Source of the DNA: Anaerolineales bacterium UBA2029
Lineage (GTDB): Bacteria > Chloroflexota > Anaerolineae > Aggregatilineales > Aggregatilineaceae
DNA length: 64,000 bases
Reading direction: 5' to 3'
Assembly: GCA_002332795.1 (NCBI GenBank)
Contig: DDBP01000111.1
Coordinates: 12,276 to 76,275 of the forward strand
Part shown: in pieces, positions 18,768-28,202 of the stretch
Layout of the letters: the number at the start of each line of letters is the position of its first letter
Position numbering within the stretch: the stretch's first letter is position 1
Program-made: the position numbers and the translations under genes
The notes under the pieces: model-generated
Databases searched by the model: none
The model's input: only the letters and a program-made list of their open reading frames with translations
What the model was told of the DNA's origin: nothing

Positions 18768-19151
18768 ATGTATGCGATTGGGTGGGGAATCCGTCTGATC
18801 TTGCTTCCCTTTACCTTGATCGGGCAGGGGGCAAGCAAGCTGGGCAGCTTGCTATTCGGCCCCCTGGTGCGGCGCTTCGACACCTCTCCCCGCTGGAGCC
18901 AGACGATCAACAGTCTGTCGTCGTCCATGGCCACGCAGCGAGGGTTGTTGTTGCTCATAGGCACGGCGATTGTTGTGATAAGCCTGGTGGTCAGTGCCCT
19001 GGTCATCGTCTTGCTGGTCGCCCAAGGACACTTTGACCGGGCGCTGTACTGGCTGTGTCTTCCTGCGGCATTGCTTCATCTGGGCATCCTGTTGGGATTC
19101 ACAGGTATTATGCTCGCGGTGCCGCTCGGTCAGGGCTACAAAGACCGCTGA
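18768..19151 (+). CDS. Small three-helix membrane protein, unknown function
   Basis: This 127-residue protein lies 21 bases after hflX and is probably in the same transcript; GGGAGG precedes its ATG. Hydrophobic segments are at about 5-20, 60-85 and 95-122, with a short basic loop (VRRFDTSPRW) between the first two. I see no conserved motif and do not recognise a family. Confidence 0.65.
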   Translation: MYAIGWGIRLILLPFTLIGQGASKLGSLLFGPLVRRFDTSPRWSQTINSLSSSMATQRGLLLLIGTAIVVISLVVSALVIVLLVAQGHFDRALYWLCLPAALLHLGILLGFTGIMLAVPLGQGYKDR

Positions 19152-19180
19152 CTTCCTCTGTCACCCCAATCCTCTAATCG

Positions 19181-20296
19181 CTAATCGGCGTCAGAGCTGG
19201 CAGGATTGGGCGGTAATCCAACTTTCCGCGCTGCCTCATCCACACGCAGCGGATCAGTGTGAGCGTAGTAAGCGCGGGTGGTCTCCACCGAACGATGCCC
19301 CAGGTAGTCCTGCACCACGTCCAGAGGATAACCCGCGTTGAGCAGTTGTGTGGCGCGCCAGTGCCGGAAGTCGTGCGGAGTGATGTTGCCCAGCCCTAAG
19401 GCTCGCGCTGCGCGCTGGACGACGCGCCACGCAACGACGCGGCTCATGCGAACGCCATCAAAACGGCGATCGTGGCTGACAAACAGCGGCACCTTGCCGC
19501 TTCGTGTCGCACGCAGGAAAGCTCCGCGGCGCTCGATATAGGTGCGGATGGCGGGCAACGAGTCGTAGAAGCGCAGGGCGTAGACGTGTCCGCCTTTGCC
19601 GCGCACTTCGATGCGGAGCACCTGGTCCTGTTGAAGGGCGCGCGCGGGGAAATCGTCGAGATTCAGGCTCAGTATCTCACTGATGCGGCCCCCGGACTCG
19701 GCCAGCGCGCGCACCAGGGCGCAGTTACGCAGGCGTGTCAATTCCCAGCGCTCGATGCGCTCTGGGTCGGCATCGGGTCGGTCGAGGGCACGAGGTCGCT
19801 GCAGGTGATCGTAGTAGTAGATCACTTCTTCGATATGCGCCGGAGGCTGTGGAGGCCCAAAGCGGCGCGAGTGTCCGCGCAGTTCGTCGCGCACGATGCG
19901 TCTGGCATTCGCCAGGCGGAAGCCGGGCGGCAACCAGCCGTGATCGTCCATGAACTGAAACCAATTCAGCACGCCGGCAAGACGCAGCTCGACCGTAGAT
20001 GGCTTGTAGGGCCGTTGGTCGCCCTGGCGTCCGGACGATGGACTGAGCATCCATTGGGCGAAGTAGAGCAAAATTGGGGCATCGCCTTCGGACAGGGCTG
20101 AGAGTGGGATATCGGCGGAGGTGACGGCCTGATAGTGGAGGATAGGTAGCATGCGCGACGCCAGATCGTCGGCCAGGAACTCTAGAAACAGATCAATGGC
20201 GCGACGGTAGGCTTCGATGGTGTGGCGAGATTTCAGAGTGGCCCGTTGCAGATACGCATCGCGGGCCTGGCCAAAGGTGATGGGCGTGCGCGACAT
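19181..20296 (-). CDS. Tyrosine recombinase / integrase, catalytically complete
   Basis: This is a site-specific recombinase of about 371 residues. The N-terminal SAM-like core-binding domain (AYRRAIDLFLEFL) and the catalytic domain are present. The active-site set is intact: Arg in ESGGRISEILSL, the beta-hairpin Lys in EVRGKGGHVYAL, His-x-x-Arg in HDFRHWRATQLLNAGY, His in YLGHRSVETT and the nucleophile Tyr in RAYYAH. I chose the ATG at 20296 (GGAG 9 bases upstream) over the GTG at 20326. No phage, plasmid or transposon genes are nearby, so a chromosomal Xer-type role is at least as likely as a mobile element. An inverted repeat overlaps its promoter. Confidence 0.92.
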   Translation of the reverse strand: MSRTPITFGQARDAYLQRATLKSRHTIEAYRRAIDLFLEFLADDLASRMLPILHYQAVTSADIPLSALSEGDAPILLYFAQWMLSPSSGRQGDQRPYKPSTVELRLAGVLNWFQFMDDHGWLPPGFRLANARRIVRDELRGHSRRFGPPQPPAHIEEVIYYYDHLQRPRALDRPDADPERIERWELTRLRNCALVRALAESGGRISEILSLNLDDFPARALQQDQVLRIEVRGKGGHVYALRFYDSLPAIRTYIERRGAFLRATRSGKVPLFVSHDRRFDGVRMSRVVAWRVVQRAARALGLGNITPHDFRHWRATQLLNAGYPLDVVQDYLGHRSVETTRAYYAHTDPLRVDEAARKVGLPPNPASSDAD

Positions 20297-20337
20297 GGCA
20301 TCATTCTCCGATCTGTTCTCGTCCACTCAATGACTAT

Positions 20338-20366
20338 ATTGTAACATTTCTTTGCTTATGTTACAA
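20338..20366 (-). promoter_or_regulatory. Recombinase promoter overlapped by a dif-like inverted repeat
   Basis: A left arm TTGTAACATTT (20339-20349) and a right arm TTATGTTACAA (20356-20366) flank a 6-base centre. The outer 9 bases of each arm form a perfect inverted repeat. The right arm matches the XerD half of bacterial dif sites (TTATGTTAAAT) at nine of eleven positions. The same bases also give a minus-strand promoter, TTGTAA (20366-20361) and TACAAT (20343-20338), 17 apart, so the element could equally be an autoregulatory operator. Confidence 0.5.
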
Positions 20367-20507
20367 ATATTGATAGGCGTAGCGCATTCGTCGTGGAGCT
20401 GTACCCCCTGCTCCTTTGCCGGGCTGCAACTGTGCGCCAGTTCCTTCTTCCTCGCCGTCGCCCTGTTTCGCCTGTTCTTGAGAGATATCCTACGATATGG
20501 ACCGTCT

Positions 20508-21053
20508 TTACTTCATTTGCCATATTACTTCGGGCATATTGGCGGCGTGATTCGCGTAACGAGCGGCTACGAACAGCCAGTCCGACAGGCGATTCAGATA
20601 GCGCAGGGTTTCCCCGTTGATCTCCTCGCTGTCCTGCAACGCCACCACCCAACGCTCGGCTCGGCGGCAAATCGTCCGTGCCTGATGTAACAGAGCCGCG
20701 CAGAGCGTGCCACCAGGCAAGATGAAGTGCTTCAGTGGAGGCAACTGAGCGTCCCATTCGTCAATCTCTGTTTCCAGGGCGGTCGTAAGCTGCGCAGACA
20801 CACGGACTACGTAGTTGCTGGCCGCCTCCAACGGCGTGGCAAGATCGGCGCCCACGATGAATAGCTCGCCCTGGACGCGCTGCAGAGGTGCAGTGAGCGC
20901 TTCTGGTGTCCCTCCTGCCAACACCACGCCCAGCACGGAATTCAGCTCATCCACCGTGCCGTAGGCGTGCAGGCGTGCATGGTTTTTACTAACGCGGCCA
21001 CCAGCAAAGAGGGCCGTCTTGCCTTCGTCGCCTCCGCGAGTATAGATTTTCAT
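20508..21053 (-). CDS. pduO: Cob(I)yrinic acid a,c-diamide adenosyltransferase, PduO type
   Basis: This enzyme makes adenosylcobalamin by transferring the adenosyl group of ATP to Co(I) corrinoid. The 181-residue protein begins MKIYTRGGDEGKTALFAGG, the ATP-binding signature of PduO-type enzymes. It carries HAYGTVDELNSVLG and the C-terminal ATP and cobalamin contact RTICRRAERWVVAL. GAGGAG lies 6 bases before the ATG. The start overlaps the stop of the histidine kinase gene by four bases (ATGA), so the three minus-strand genes from 24032 are likely one transcript. A functional link between the sensor and B12 is possible but unproven. Confidence 0.94.
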   Translation of the reverse strand: MKIYTRGGDEGKTALFAGGRVSKNHARLHAYGTVDELNSVLGVVLAGGTPEALTAPLQRVQGELFIVGADLATPLEAASNYVVRVSAQLTTALETEIDEWDAQLPPLKHFILPGGTLCAALLHQARTICRRAERWVVALQDSEEINGETLRYLNRLSDWLFVAARYANHAANMPEVIWQMK

Positions 21054-23305
21054 GGGGAACTCCTCTGCAATTCTGTGAGCTGCGGGGTGACCGTGCGCAT
21101 TCCTGCGGGCAATATCACCGTGACCGTAGTCCCCTGCCCCGGTATACTATCGAGATAGACTTCGCCGCCGTGACGTTCCACCACTACCTTGACCAACGCC
21201 AGACCGAGACCCGACCCGCCGATTTCTCCAGGAAGACGTTGCTTGCCACGGTAGAAGCGTTCGAAGACGTGCGGCAAGTCTTCCGGCGCTATCCCGACAC
21301 CTGTATCGCGGACAATCACATAGACGAGACCTTCGTAGGAGAGCGCCTCGATGTCTACCCGCCCGCCCGGCTGTGTGAACTTGATGGCGTTGTCCACGAT
21401 GTTGGCGAAAGCCTGCGTCAGTTGCTGCGCGTCTCCCCAGACGGACGGCAGCGTGTCCCCAATGTGCAGGTCCAGAGTGATCTGCCGCTCGCGTGCCGAG
21501 GGGGCCATATCCACGGCGACCCGTCCCAGCAGGTTGGCCATGTCGCACTCTTCACTCACGCGCCGCCCTGCCCCGGCCCGCTCCAGATCAAGGATACCGT
21601 TGATCAGGCGATACATGCGTGAAAGCTGCAACCAGATTGCACTGATATACTCCCGCATCTCCGCGGTGAAGACAGCCTCGCCGTCCTCCTGGAGCAATTC
21701 CATGTAGCTCATGGCGGCCTGCAACGGATTTTTCAGGTCGTGACTGGTCATTTGCAGCATTTGACTTTTCAGTTTGTCTAATTCTTTTAATTCAGTAATA
21801 TCATTTAACACAACCACCCATCCCTTAGGACGCGGGCGTCCCAGTCCCGCTACGTGGCAGAGGTACACGTGCCCCTGAACGTCTATCTCGTAGGTGTGCA
21901 CACGCTTCTGCTTCAGGTCGCGCAGGACGGCGCGGGCACTGGCCGGCAGGTACTGGCGTGGGACGAAATCGGTCAGTTTCCAGCCGACGGGGTCAACATT
22001 AGCCTGCAGCAACGTCTTCGCTGCCGGGTTGGCGAAGATGATCCGATAACGCCGATCCAGGGCAATGACTGGATTTTCGGTGCTGGTGAGCACCGCCTCA
22101 AGCTGACTCTTGGCGGTTGCCAGGTCGGTCAGCAATTCGCGTTCAGCCTCGAACAGACGACTGTTGGTAATCGCCACGGCTGCCTGTGGGCCGAGCAACT
22201 CCAGCAAGCGCAGGTCTTCCTGATCGAAGAGCCGCCCCTGGCGTCCCTGCACGACTAACAGCACGCCGACTACCTCCCCACCAAACACAAGCGGCGCGCA
22301 CAGCACCGCGCCGAATGTTTCTCTGGCCAGTGGTAAGTCCGGTTCGCCGGCCCATTCGCGCCCATAGTGCTCCAGACGACGGGCGCGCTTGTCGCTGGCT
22401 ACGGTGCCCACGATCCCCTGCCCCACACGCATTGTGGTGCCAACGAACTGTTCGGGCATGTTGAAGACAGCCGCCAGGGTCAGCGTGTCATCGCGCTTGA
22501 GATAGATCGCCGCTCCATCTGCCCCCAACAGTTCGGCGGCCTGAGCGGCGATGGCTGCCAGCGTTTCGTTGAGACGAAGTCGGCTGCTGATAGCAAGCCC
22601 TACATCGCGCACCGCTTCGAGTTGCCTGGCACGCCCCAGCAGAGGCAGCATGATTTGCTGACGTACTACGGTATAAGCCATGACCAACACCGCCGCCGCG
22701 CTTGTATCTTCGGCGATGCCCGAACCGCGTAGGCCGGGGCTGACCAGGGCCAGACTGTGTCCGATACAATAGAGGAGAATACCATACACAATTCCGCGCG
22801 CCCGAATCTTGGCCCGGTTGCGCCAGGTGACGAATGCTGTGGCGGCATGCAAGGCCAGGAAAAGCCCGGTCTGAGGGGCACTGTAGGTGAATTGCAAAGC
22901 TCCCGCGGCGCTGATGTCGAAGGGGCGGCTGATCTCCACCACAAACAACAGGAAGAACTGATACCCTGTCACCCCTACCAGCCCCACTGTGCTGGCCAGG
23001 CGAAACAAGCGCCCTCGCACGCTCGTGATGATCACCGCGTAGATGTACAGAGCCAACCCTGCTCCAGCGTAGGCTAGATCCATGAGTCGCAGGCCCAGGC
23101 GGATCGCGTCGGCATCTGCATTCGTGTAGGCAGCCGCGCGGGCGAGCAACGAACCAGCAGCCCACAGACCCACCATGAGCAGGAAAATCGCCAGATAGCG
23201 GTTCGCGTTGCTGTGAGAATCTTGCCAGAGTGCCAGCAGTAGCAAGCCCAACGCGAAAACCAGCGTCAGGCCGTCCAGGAGGAGCACGAGGGCTGTAAGA
23301 CTCAT
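21050..23305 (-). CDS. Membrane sensor histidine kinase (7TM-GAF-PAS-HisKA-HATPase)
   Basis: A 751-residue sensor kinase. About the first 215 residues hold seven hydrophobic segments like the histidine kinase N-terminal 7TM region. GAF (about 225-375) and PAS (about 395-500) domains follow. The HisKA phosphoacceptor is in SHDLKNPLQAAMSYMELL, and the HATPase_c domain has NIVDNAIKFT, DTGVGIAPEDLPHVF and GSGLGLALV. It would phosphorylate the OmpR-type regulator encoded just upstream (19-base gap). I see no clear ribosome binding site before the ATG, so translation may be coupled. The ligand is not evident. Confidence 0.92.
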   Translation of the reverse strand: MSLTALVLLLDGLTLVFALGLLLLALWQDSHSNANRYLAIFLLMVGLWAAGSLLARAAAYTNADADAIRLGLRLMDLAYAGAGLALYIYAVIITSVRGRLFRLASTVGLVGVTGYQFFLLFVVEISRPFDISAAGALQFTYSAPQTGLFLALHAATAFVTWRNRAKIRARGIVYGILLYCIGHSLALVSPGLRGSGIAEDTSAAAVLVMAYTVVRQQIMLPLLGRARQLEAVRDVGLAISSRLRLNETLAAIAAQAAELLGADGAAIYLKRDDTLTLAAVFNMPEQFVGTTMRVGQGIVGTVASDKRARRLEHYGREWAGEPDLPLARETFGAVLCAPLVFGGEVVGVLLVVQGRQGRLFDQEDLRLLELLGPQAAVAITNSRLFEAERELLTDLATAKSQLEAVLTSTENPVIALDRRYRIIFANPAAKTLLQANVDPVGWKLTDFVPRQYLPASARAVLRDLKQKRVHTYEIDVQGHVYLCHVAGLGRPRPKGWVVVLNDITELKELDKLKSQMLQMTSHDLKNPLQAAMSYMELLQEDGEAVFTAEMREYISAIWLQLSRMYRLINGILDLERAGAGRRVSEECDMANLLGRVAVDMAPSARERQITLDLHIGDTLPSVWGDAQQLTQAFANIVDNAIKFTQPGGRVDIEALSYEGLVYVIVRDTGVGIAPEDLPHVFERFYRGKQRLPGEIGGSGLGLALVKVVVERHGGEVYLDSIPGQGTTVTVILPAGMRTVTPQLTELQRSSP

Positions 23306-23324
23306 GATGGTCGTCGGTGGCGAG

Positions 23325-24032
23325 TTATCTGCGCAGGAAGCTGCCCTGTTTTTCGAAGCGATAGCCGACGCGATGCTCGGTCTGAATATAGGTCGGATTG
23401 GCCGGGTCTGGCTCGATCTTGCGGCGCAACTGACTGATATAGACGCGGGGGTAGTATACGTCGTCCACGTACTCCGGCCCCCACACCTGTTCGAGCAAGT
23501 CTCGCTGCGATACCACCCGCCCGGCGTTTTCGAACAGGACCATCAATAGCTTGAACTCGGTAGGCGTCAGGTGGACTTTCTGGCCGTTGACATAGACTTG
23601 CCGACGGGGCAGGTCTATGTTCAAGTAGCCATCATTGTATCCAGACTCTACTTGCGGAGCGACCATTTGCGACCGCCGCAGCAGTGCTTTGACGCGGGCG
23701 ACAAACTCGTTGAGCCGGATAGGTTTGACCAGATACTCATCGGCTCCAGCGTTCAGTCCTTCGATGATGTCCTCTTCGGTGATAGCCTGCGCCGAGAGCA
23801 TCATCACTGGTGTTTCGGCTACTTCGCGGATGCGCGTGCACACAGTAAGCCCGCTCATCTCCGGCATCACGATGTCCAGTACCACCAGATCGGGCCGCTC
23901 CGAGTGAAACAGACGCAACCCCTCCAGTCCGTCTCCTGCCAGGACGACTTCGAATCCTTCGCGTTGCAGTTTGCGCCCCAACGCATCGCGAATGGCGAAT
24001 TCGTCATCTACGATCAGAACTTTGGCCGTCAT
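23325..24032 (-). CDS. OmpR/PhoB-family response regulator
   Basis: About 235 residues: an N-terminal receiver domain (VLIVDDEFAIRDALG, phosphoacceptor Asp in LVVLDIVMPEMSG, Lys in YLVKPIRL) and a C-terminal winged helix (LTPTEFKLLMVLFENAG, VYISQLRRKIEPDP). It should bind DNA as a dimer when phosphorylated by the kinase encoded next door. Two consecutive ATGs (24035, 24032) follow CGGGGAG; the second has the better 8-base spacing. Its targets cannot be told from the window, though autoregulation and control of the downstream kinase and adenosyltransferase genes are plausible. Confidence 0.94.
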   Translation of the reverse strand: MTAKVLIVDDEFAIRDALGRKLQREGFEVVLAGDGLEGLRLFHSERPDLVVLDIVMPEMSGLTVCTRIREVAETPVMMLSAQAITEEDIIEGLNAGADEYLVKPIRLNEFVARVKALLRRSQMVAPQVESGYNDGYLNIDLPRRQVYVNGQKVHLTPTEFKLLMVLFENAGRVVSQRDLLEQVWGPEYVDDVYYPRVYISQLRRKIEPDPANPTYIQTEHRVGYRFEKQGSFLRR

Positions 24033-24104
24033 CATCTCATCTCCCCGCCTCGCCGGCAAGCTGTTGGACTTGCAGGCGCCTGATGATTCGGTCAGTAAGT
24101 CTGG

Positions 24105-25028
24105 TCAGTGCTGCGCCAGAAAAGCAGCGACCTCGTCGGCAGTGGGCAGCGAAGGCTGAGCGCCCATCTTGGTGGCCGCCAGAGCGCCGCAGGCACTGGC
24201 ATAGCGCGCTGCTTGCTGCAGATCACTCCCCTGCCCCAAAGCAACCGCCAGCCCTGCGTTGAATGCATCACCTGCGGCTGTCGTGTCGACTGCCTGGACC
24301 CGGAAAGCCGGTATACGGACAGTCCTGTGGCGATCAATCACCAGCGCTCCTTCGGCTCCCAAGGTGACAATGCCCTCATTGACTCCCAGGCCGAGCAGTA
24401 TCTGTCCCAACTGCTCATCTGTCAGATTCAGGATGTCCTGTTCGGCAATTCCAGCCAGTTGCGCCAGCTCGATACGGTTGGGAGTCAACACATCAACCGC
24501 CTGTAGAAGTTCGCGCGGGAGGGTGCGCGCGGGCGCGGGATTGAGCACGACCTTCACACCATGGGCACGCGCGATGCGCGCCGCCGTCATCACTGTGTCG
24601 AGAGGCACTTCCAGCGGCATCACCAGGGCATCCGCCTGTGAAAATGCCTCCTGTGCCGCTTCCACATGTTCCGGTAGCAGTCGCATGTTGGCTCCGGACG
24701 CCACGGTGATGCTGTTTTCCCCGTCTGCCGCGACGGCGATCAACGCGACTCCTGTGGCCTCTTCGGGGTCGCGGGTGATATAGCGAGTGTCAATGCCTTC
24801 TGCGCGATAAGTCTGTACACACTGATCGCCAAAGATATCCATACCTACACGGGCGACGAACAGGACATCGGCCCCCAGGCGGGCTGCGCCCACGGCCTGG
24901 TTGGCTCCCTTTCCCCCCATGGCCATCACGAAACTGTGACCCAAGACGGTCTCACCAGGCCGGGGAATGTGGGGGGTCTGCACAACGAAATCTACATTGG
25001 CGCTCCCAACCACGATGACACGGGGCAT
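24105..25028 (-). CDS. rbsK: Ribokinase-like PfkB-family sugar kinase
   Basis: About 307 residues, cytoplasmic, phosphorylating ribose or a related sugar or nucleoside with ATP. The N-terminal PfkB signature region (GSANVDFVVQTPHIPRPGET, GGKGANQAVGAARLG) and the C-terminal catalytic motif DTTAAGDAFNAGLAVAL, with the base Asp, match ribokinase closely. I place the start at the ATG at 25028, where GGAG lies 11 bases upstream. There is no transporter or ribose-pathway gene beside it. A TTGACA (25072-25067) and a palindrome lie just upstream. Ribose is the most likely substrate; another pentose is possible. Confidence 0.88.
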   Translation of the reverse strand: MPRVIVVGSANVDFVVQTPHIPRPGETVLGHSFVMAMGGKGANQAVGAARLGADVLFVARVGMDIFGDQCVQTYRAEGIDTRYITRDPEEATGVALIAVAADGENSITVASGANMRLLPEHVEAAQEAFSQADALVMPLEVPLDTVMTAARIARAHGVKVVLNPAPARTLPRELLQAVDVLTPNRIELAQLAGIAEQDILNLTDEQLGQILLGLGVNEGIVTLGAEGALVIDRHRTVRIPAFRVQAVDTTAAGDAFNAGLAVALGQGSDLQQAARYASACGALAATKMGAQPSLPTADEVAAFLAQH

Positions 25029-25049
25029 ACTGGCGTAAACTCCTTTTGT

Positions 25050-25059
25050 GAACATGTTC
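25050..25059. promoter_or_regulatory. Palindrome GAACATGTTC upstream of the sugar kinase
   Basis: A perfect 10-base palindrome lies between a minus-strand TTGACA (25072-25067) and the start codon of the PfkB kinase gene. The position fits an operator. No regulator is assigned. Confidence 0.35.
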
Positions 25060-25123
25060 CGAGGTCTGTCAATGCCCTAATCTTACTCAGACATGTGGTT
25101 TTGTGCATCCTGGGCAAACGAAA

Positions 25124-25152
25124 GGGCCGGCCTCTCGGGTGGGGGCCGGCCC
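25124..25152 (-). terminator. Terminator of acnA
   Basis: A perfect 9-bp GC stem (GGGCCGGCC with GGCCGGCCC, 11-base loop) is followed on the minus strand by TTTCGTTTG. It lies 27 bases beyond the acnA stop codon. Confidence 0.75.
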
Positions 25153-25178
25153 CGGATGCCTTGCATACGGCCAGAAAG

Positions 25179-27917
25179 CTATGAGGCTTCCTGCAGGATA
25201 GCCCGCAGTACAGCGTTCAGGATACCGCCGTGACGGTAGTAGTGTACTTCGACGGGGGTATCGAGACGGCAAATCACTGTAAATTGGCGGATGCTGCCGT
25301 CGGCGGCAGTAGCTCGCACCAGCAACGGTTGGCGCGGGGTCAGGCTATCGCTCAGGCCTTCGATATCGTAGACTTCGTGTCCGCTCAGGCCAAGTGAGGC
25401 GGCGTTCTCACCCTCTTTGAACTGCAGCGGGAGCACGCCCATGCCAATCAGGTTGCTGCGGTGAATTCGTTCGAAACTCTCAGCCAGTACCGCCCGCACA
25501 CCCAGGAGCATCGTCCCCTTGGCGGCCCAGTCTCGCGAACTGCCTGCCCCATACTCCTTGCCAGCGATGATCAGCAGAGGGGTGTTCTCGGCACGGTAGC
25601 GCTCGGCAGCATCGAAGATAGACATGCGTTCCCCACTGGGCAGATGTATGGTCACGCCGCCTTCCACGCCAGGCACCAGCAGGTTCTTCAAGCGGATGTT
25701 GGCGAAGGTGCCGCGGACCATCACCCGATCGTTACCGCGCCGCGTGCCATAGGTGTTGAAATCCTTCACCGCGACTCCCTGGGCAATGAGGTAACGCCCG
25801 GCGGGGCTGTCGGGCGCGATAGAGCCAGCGGGAGAAATATGGTCGGTCGTGATCGTGTCGCCGAAGAGCGCCAACACCCGCGCTCCGCGTATGTCGCGGA
25901 TTGGCTCAGGCTCCGGCGAAAGGTTCGTGAAGAACGGCGGTTCCTGGATGTACGTGGAGCGGGGATCCCAGGAATACACCGGACTATCAGCGACGGGTAT
26001 GGCGTTCCAGGTCTCATTGCCGTCGTAGACATTGCTGTATTGCTCGCGGAACATCTCCGGCTTGAGAGCGGCAGCGATAGTCTGCTGAATTTCCTCCTGA
26101 CTGGGCCAGATATCGCGCAGGAAGACCGGCTGTCCGTCTCGATCGGTGCCGATTGGCTCCGACATGAGATCGATGTCCACTGTCCCCGCGATGGCATAGG
26201 CTACCACCAGTGGCGGTGAGGCCAGGTAGTTGGCCCGCACGTGCGGGTTGATGCGTCCTTCGAAATTGCGGTTGCCGCTCAGCACTGCCGCCGCGATCAG
26301 ATCGTTCTCACTGATGGCTTCAGCGACAGCCTGAGACAACGGCCCACTGTTCCCAATGCAGGTAGTGCAGCCGTAACCGACTACGTAGAAGCCCAGTTGT
26401 TCCAGGTAGGGCAGCAGGCCCGCCTCTCGCAGGTAGGCCGTGACCACTTTCGACCCTGGGGCCAGGCTCGTCTTGACATAGGGGGCAACCTGCAAACCGC
26501 GCTCGACTGCCTTCTTGGCGAGCAGGCCCGCTCCAATCATGACCGAGGGGTTGGAGGTATTGGTGCAACTGGTGATCGCAGCGATTACCACCACGCCGTG
26601 CCCAACCTCGAACGACTGATGCCCGTTGCGCGCAAGCTTGATCTCAGCGCGGCGAGTCAGCGCATCAGGCGGCAGGGCAAAGCCGCGCTCGGACACCGGC
26701 GCGCTGAGCGCCTGCCGGAATTTCGCCCGCATCTCGGTCAGCGGCACCCGATCGTGCGGGCGTTTAGGGCCAGCCAGGCTGGGTTCGACAGTGCTCAGAT
26801 CGAGTTCGAGCGTGTCCGTGAAGAGCGGATCGGGGGTGTCGTCGGTGCGGAACAAGCCCTGTGCACGGGTGTACTGCTCGACGAGCTGTACCACCTGCGG
26901 CGGACGGCCCGTATAGGCAAGATAGCGGATGGTTTCCGCATCTACCGGGAAGAAACCCATCGTGGCTCCATATTCTGGAGCCATGTTGGCCAGCGTCGCC
27001 CGGTCAGGCAGGCTCAGGCTGCTGAGGCCGCTGCCGTAGAACTCAACGAACTTGCCCACGACGCCCTTCTTGCGCAGCATCTGTGTCACCACCAGCACCA
27101 GGTCGGTGGCGGTCGCGCCTTCTGGCAGTTGCCCGATCAGCTTGAAGCCGATCACTTCGGGCAGCAGCATGTAGATCGGCTGGCCCAGCATCACGGCTTC
27201 GGCCTCGATGCCCCCTACTCCCCACCCTACTACTCCCAGGGCGTTGATCATGGTGGTATGCGAATCGGTGCCAACCAGACTGTCGGGGAACGCCACGGTG
27301 ATCCCGTCTTGTTCCTGGGTCAACACTCCACGCGCGAGATATTCGAGGTTGACCTGATGCACGATGCCGGTCGCGGGGGGCACGGCGCGAAAATTGCGGA
27401 AAGCTTTCTGTCCCCAGCGGATGAATTCGTAGCGCTCGCGGTTGCGTTCGAACTCCATTTCTGCGTTGATCCGCAGAGCGTCCGGCGTCCCAAACACGTC
27501 AACCTGGACGGAGTGGTCAATGACCAGGTCAACAGGGATGGCCGGGTTAATGCGGCTCGGATCGCCCCCCATGCGCTGCAAAGCCGAGCGCAACGCGGCC
27601 AGGTCCACCAGAGACGGAACCCCTGTGAAGTCCTGCAGAATCACGCGGGCGGGCTTGAATGGAATTTCGTGATCCTCGGTCATAGACGGTGACCAACGCG
27701 CGATCTTGATCACGTCGTCGTCGGTGACCTCGAAGCCGTTGTTGTTGCGCAGCGCCGCTTCGAGCAAGACCTTGATCGAGAAGGGCAGCCGATCAATGTC
27801 ACCGATGCCCTGCTCGGACAGCGCGGACAGTCGGTAATAGGTCACCCGTCCAGCGGCGGTTTCGAGTATTGCGCGCGCGTTGAAAGAATCGCGCAGAGGT
27901 CTGGTCGAGCTTGTCAT
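25179..27917 (-). CDS. acnA: Aconitate hydratase A
   Basis: This 912-residue [4Fe-4S] enzyme interconverts citrate and isocitrate in the TCA cycle. The IRP1/AcnA layout is complete: the cluster cysteines lie in [16 protein letters not shown] and [25 protein letters not shown] is in the N-terminal part, and the swivelling C-terminal domain has [15 protein letters not shown] and [17 protein letters not shown]. The start ATG follows AAGGAAGG. It is monocistronic: a hairpin terminator follows it and the gene on its 5' side is divergent. AcnA-type proteins can also bind RNA when they lose their cluster, but nothing in this sequence tests that. Confidence 0.97.
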   Translation of the reverse strand: MTSSTRPLRDSFNARAILETAAGRVTYYRLSALSEQGIGDIDRLPFSIKVLLEAALRNNNGFEVTDDDVIKIARWSPSMTEDHEIPFKPARVILQDFTGVPSLVDLAALRSALQRMGGDPSRINPAIPVDLVIDHSVQVDVFGTPDALRINAEMEFERNRERYEFIRWGQKAFRNFRAVPPATGIVHQVNLEYLARGVLTQEQDGITVAFPDSLVGTDSHTTMINALGVVGWGVGGIEAEAVMLGQPIYMLLPEVIGFKLIGQLPEGATATDLVLVVTQMLRKKGVVGKFVEFYGSGLSSLSLPDRATLANMAPEYGATMGFFPVDAETIRYLAYTGRPPQVVQLVEQYTRAQGLFRTDDTPDPLFTDTLELDLSTVEPSLAGPKRPHDRVPLTEMRAKFRQALSAPVSERGFALPPDALTRRAEIKLARNGHQSFEVGHGVVVIAAITSCTNTSNPSVMIGAGLLAKKAVERGLQVAPYVKTSLAPGSKVVTAYLREAGLLPYLEQLGFYVVGYGCTTCIGNSGPLSQAVAEAISENDLIAAAVLSGNRNFEGRINPHVRANYLASPPLVVAYAIAGTVDIDLMSEPIGTDRDGQPVFLRDIWPSQEEIQQTIAAALKPEMFREQYSNVYDGNETWNAIPVADSPVYSWDPRSTYIQEPPFFTNLSPEPEPIRDIRGARVLALFGDTITTDHISPAGSIAPDSPAGRYLIAQGVAVKDFNTYGTRRGNDRVMVRGTFANIRLKNLLVPGVEGGVTIHLPSGERMSIFDAAERYRAENTPLLIIAGKEYGAGSSRDWAAKGTMLLGVRAVLAESFERIHRSNLIGMGVLPLQFKEGENAASLGLSGHEVYDIEGLSDSLTPRQPLLVRATAADGSIRQFTVICRLDTPVEVHYYRHGGILNAVLRAILQEAS

Positions 27918-28202
27918 GAACGTTCCTTCCTTGTGCTGCGGATTGTCAGTCCCGAAAACTGTGGTGGAGGCGCGCTATTTCTCTGCAAGATTATAGCGTG
28001 AGCCAGGGGGCGTTCGTAACCCATCGAGCGCAGACCGGGCCAAAATATCGCAGGGAAAAGACGGGGATTTGTACACCCGGCACAATCGCGGGGGTTTTCC
28101 CCGCGTGTCTAGCTTGTCAGAAGCCCTGGGCTGCCTTATAATACGTCTCCAGTTTTCATGAAACTATCCCGCCCGACCTAGTATGCGCTCACGGGGATCG
28201 CA
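27918..28202. other. Divergent intergenic region between acnA and the unknown 525-residue gene
   Basis: The 285 bases hold a TATAAT on the minus strand (27995-27990) that may serve acnA with a weak -35 box, a GC-rich hairpin at 28087-28105 (CGCGGGG, 5-base loop, CCCCGCG), and the strong plus-strand promoter at 28114-28142. I see no small gene. Confidence 0.5.
28114..28142 (+). promoter_or_regulatory. Promoter of the unknown 525/147-residue gene pair
   Basis: TTGTCA (28114-28119) and a perfect TATAAT (28137-28142) are 17 bases apart, eleven of twelve to consensus, about 50 bases before the TTG start at 28203. Confidence 0.7.

Noticed and set aside
19181..20296. Prophage or integrative element suggested by the integrase gene
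   Set aside because: No other phage, plasmid or transfer genes, no direct repeats around it and no tRNA target beside it. Xer-type housekeeping fits better.
26241..27692. 483-codon open frame on the plus strand
   Set aside because: It is antisense to acnA, whose protein is fully conserved. Long antisense frames are common in GC-rich coding DNA.
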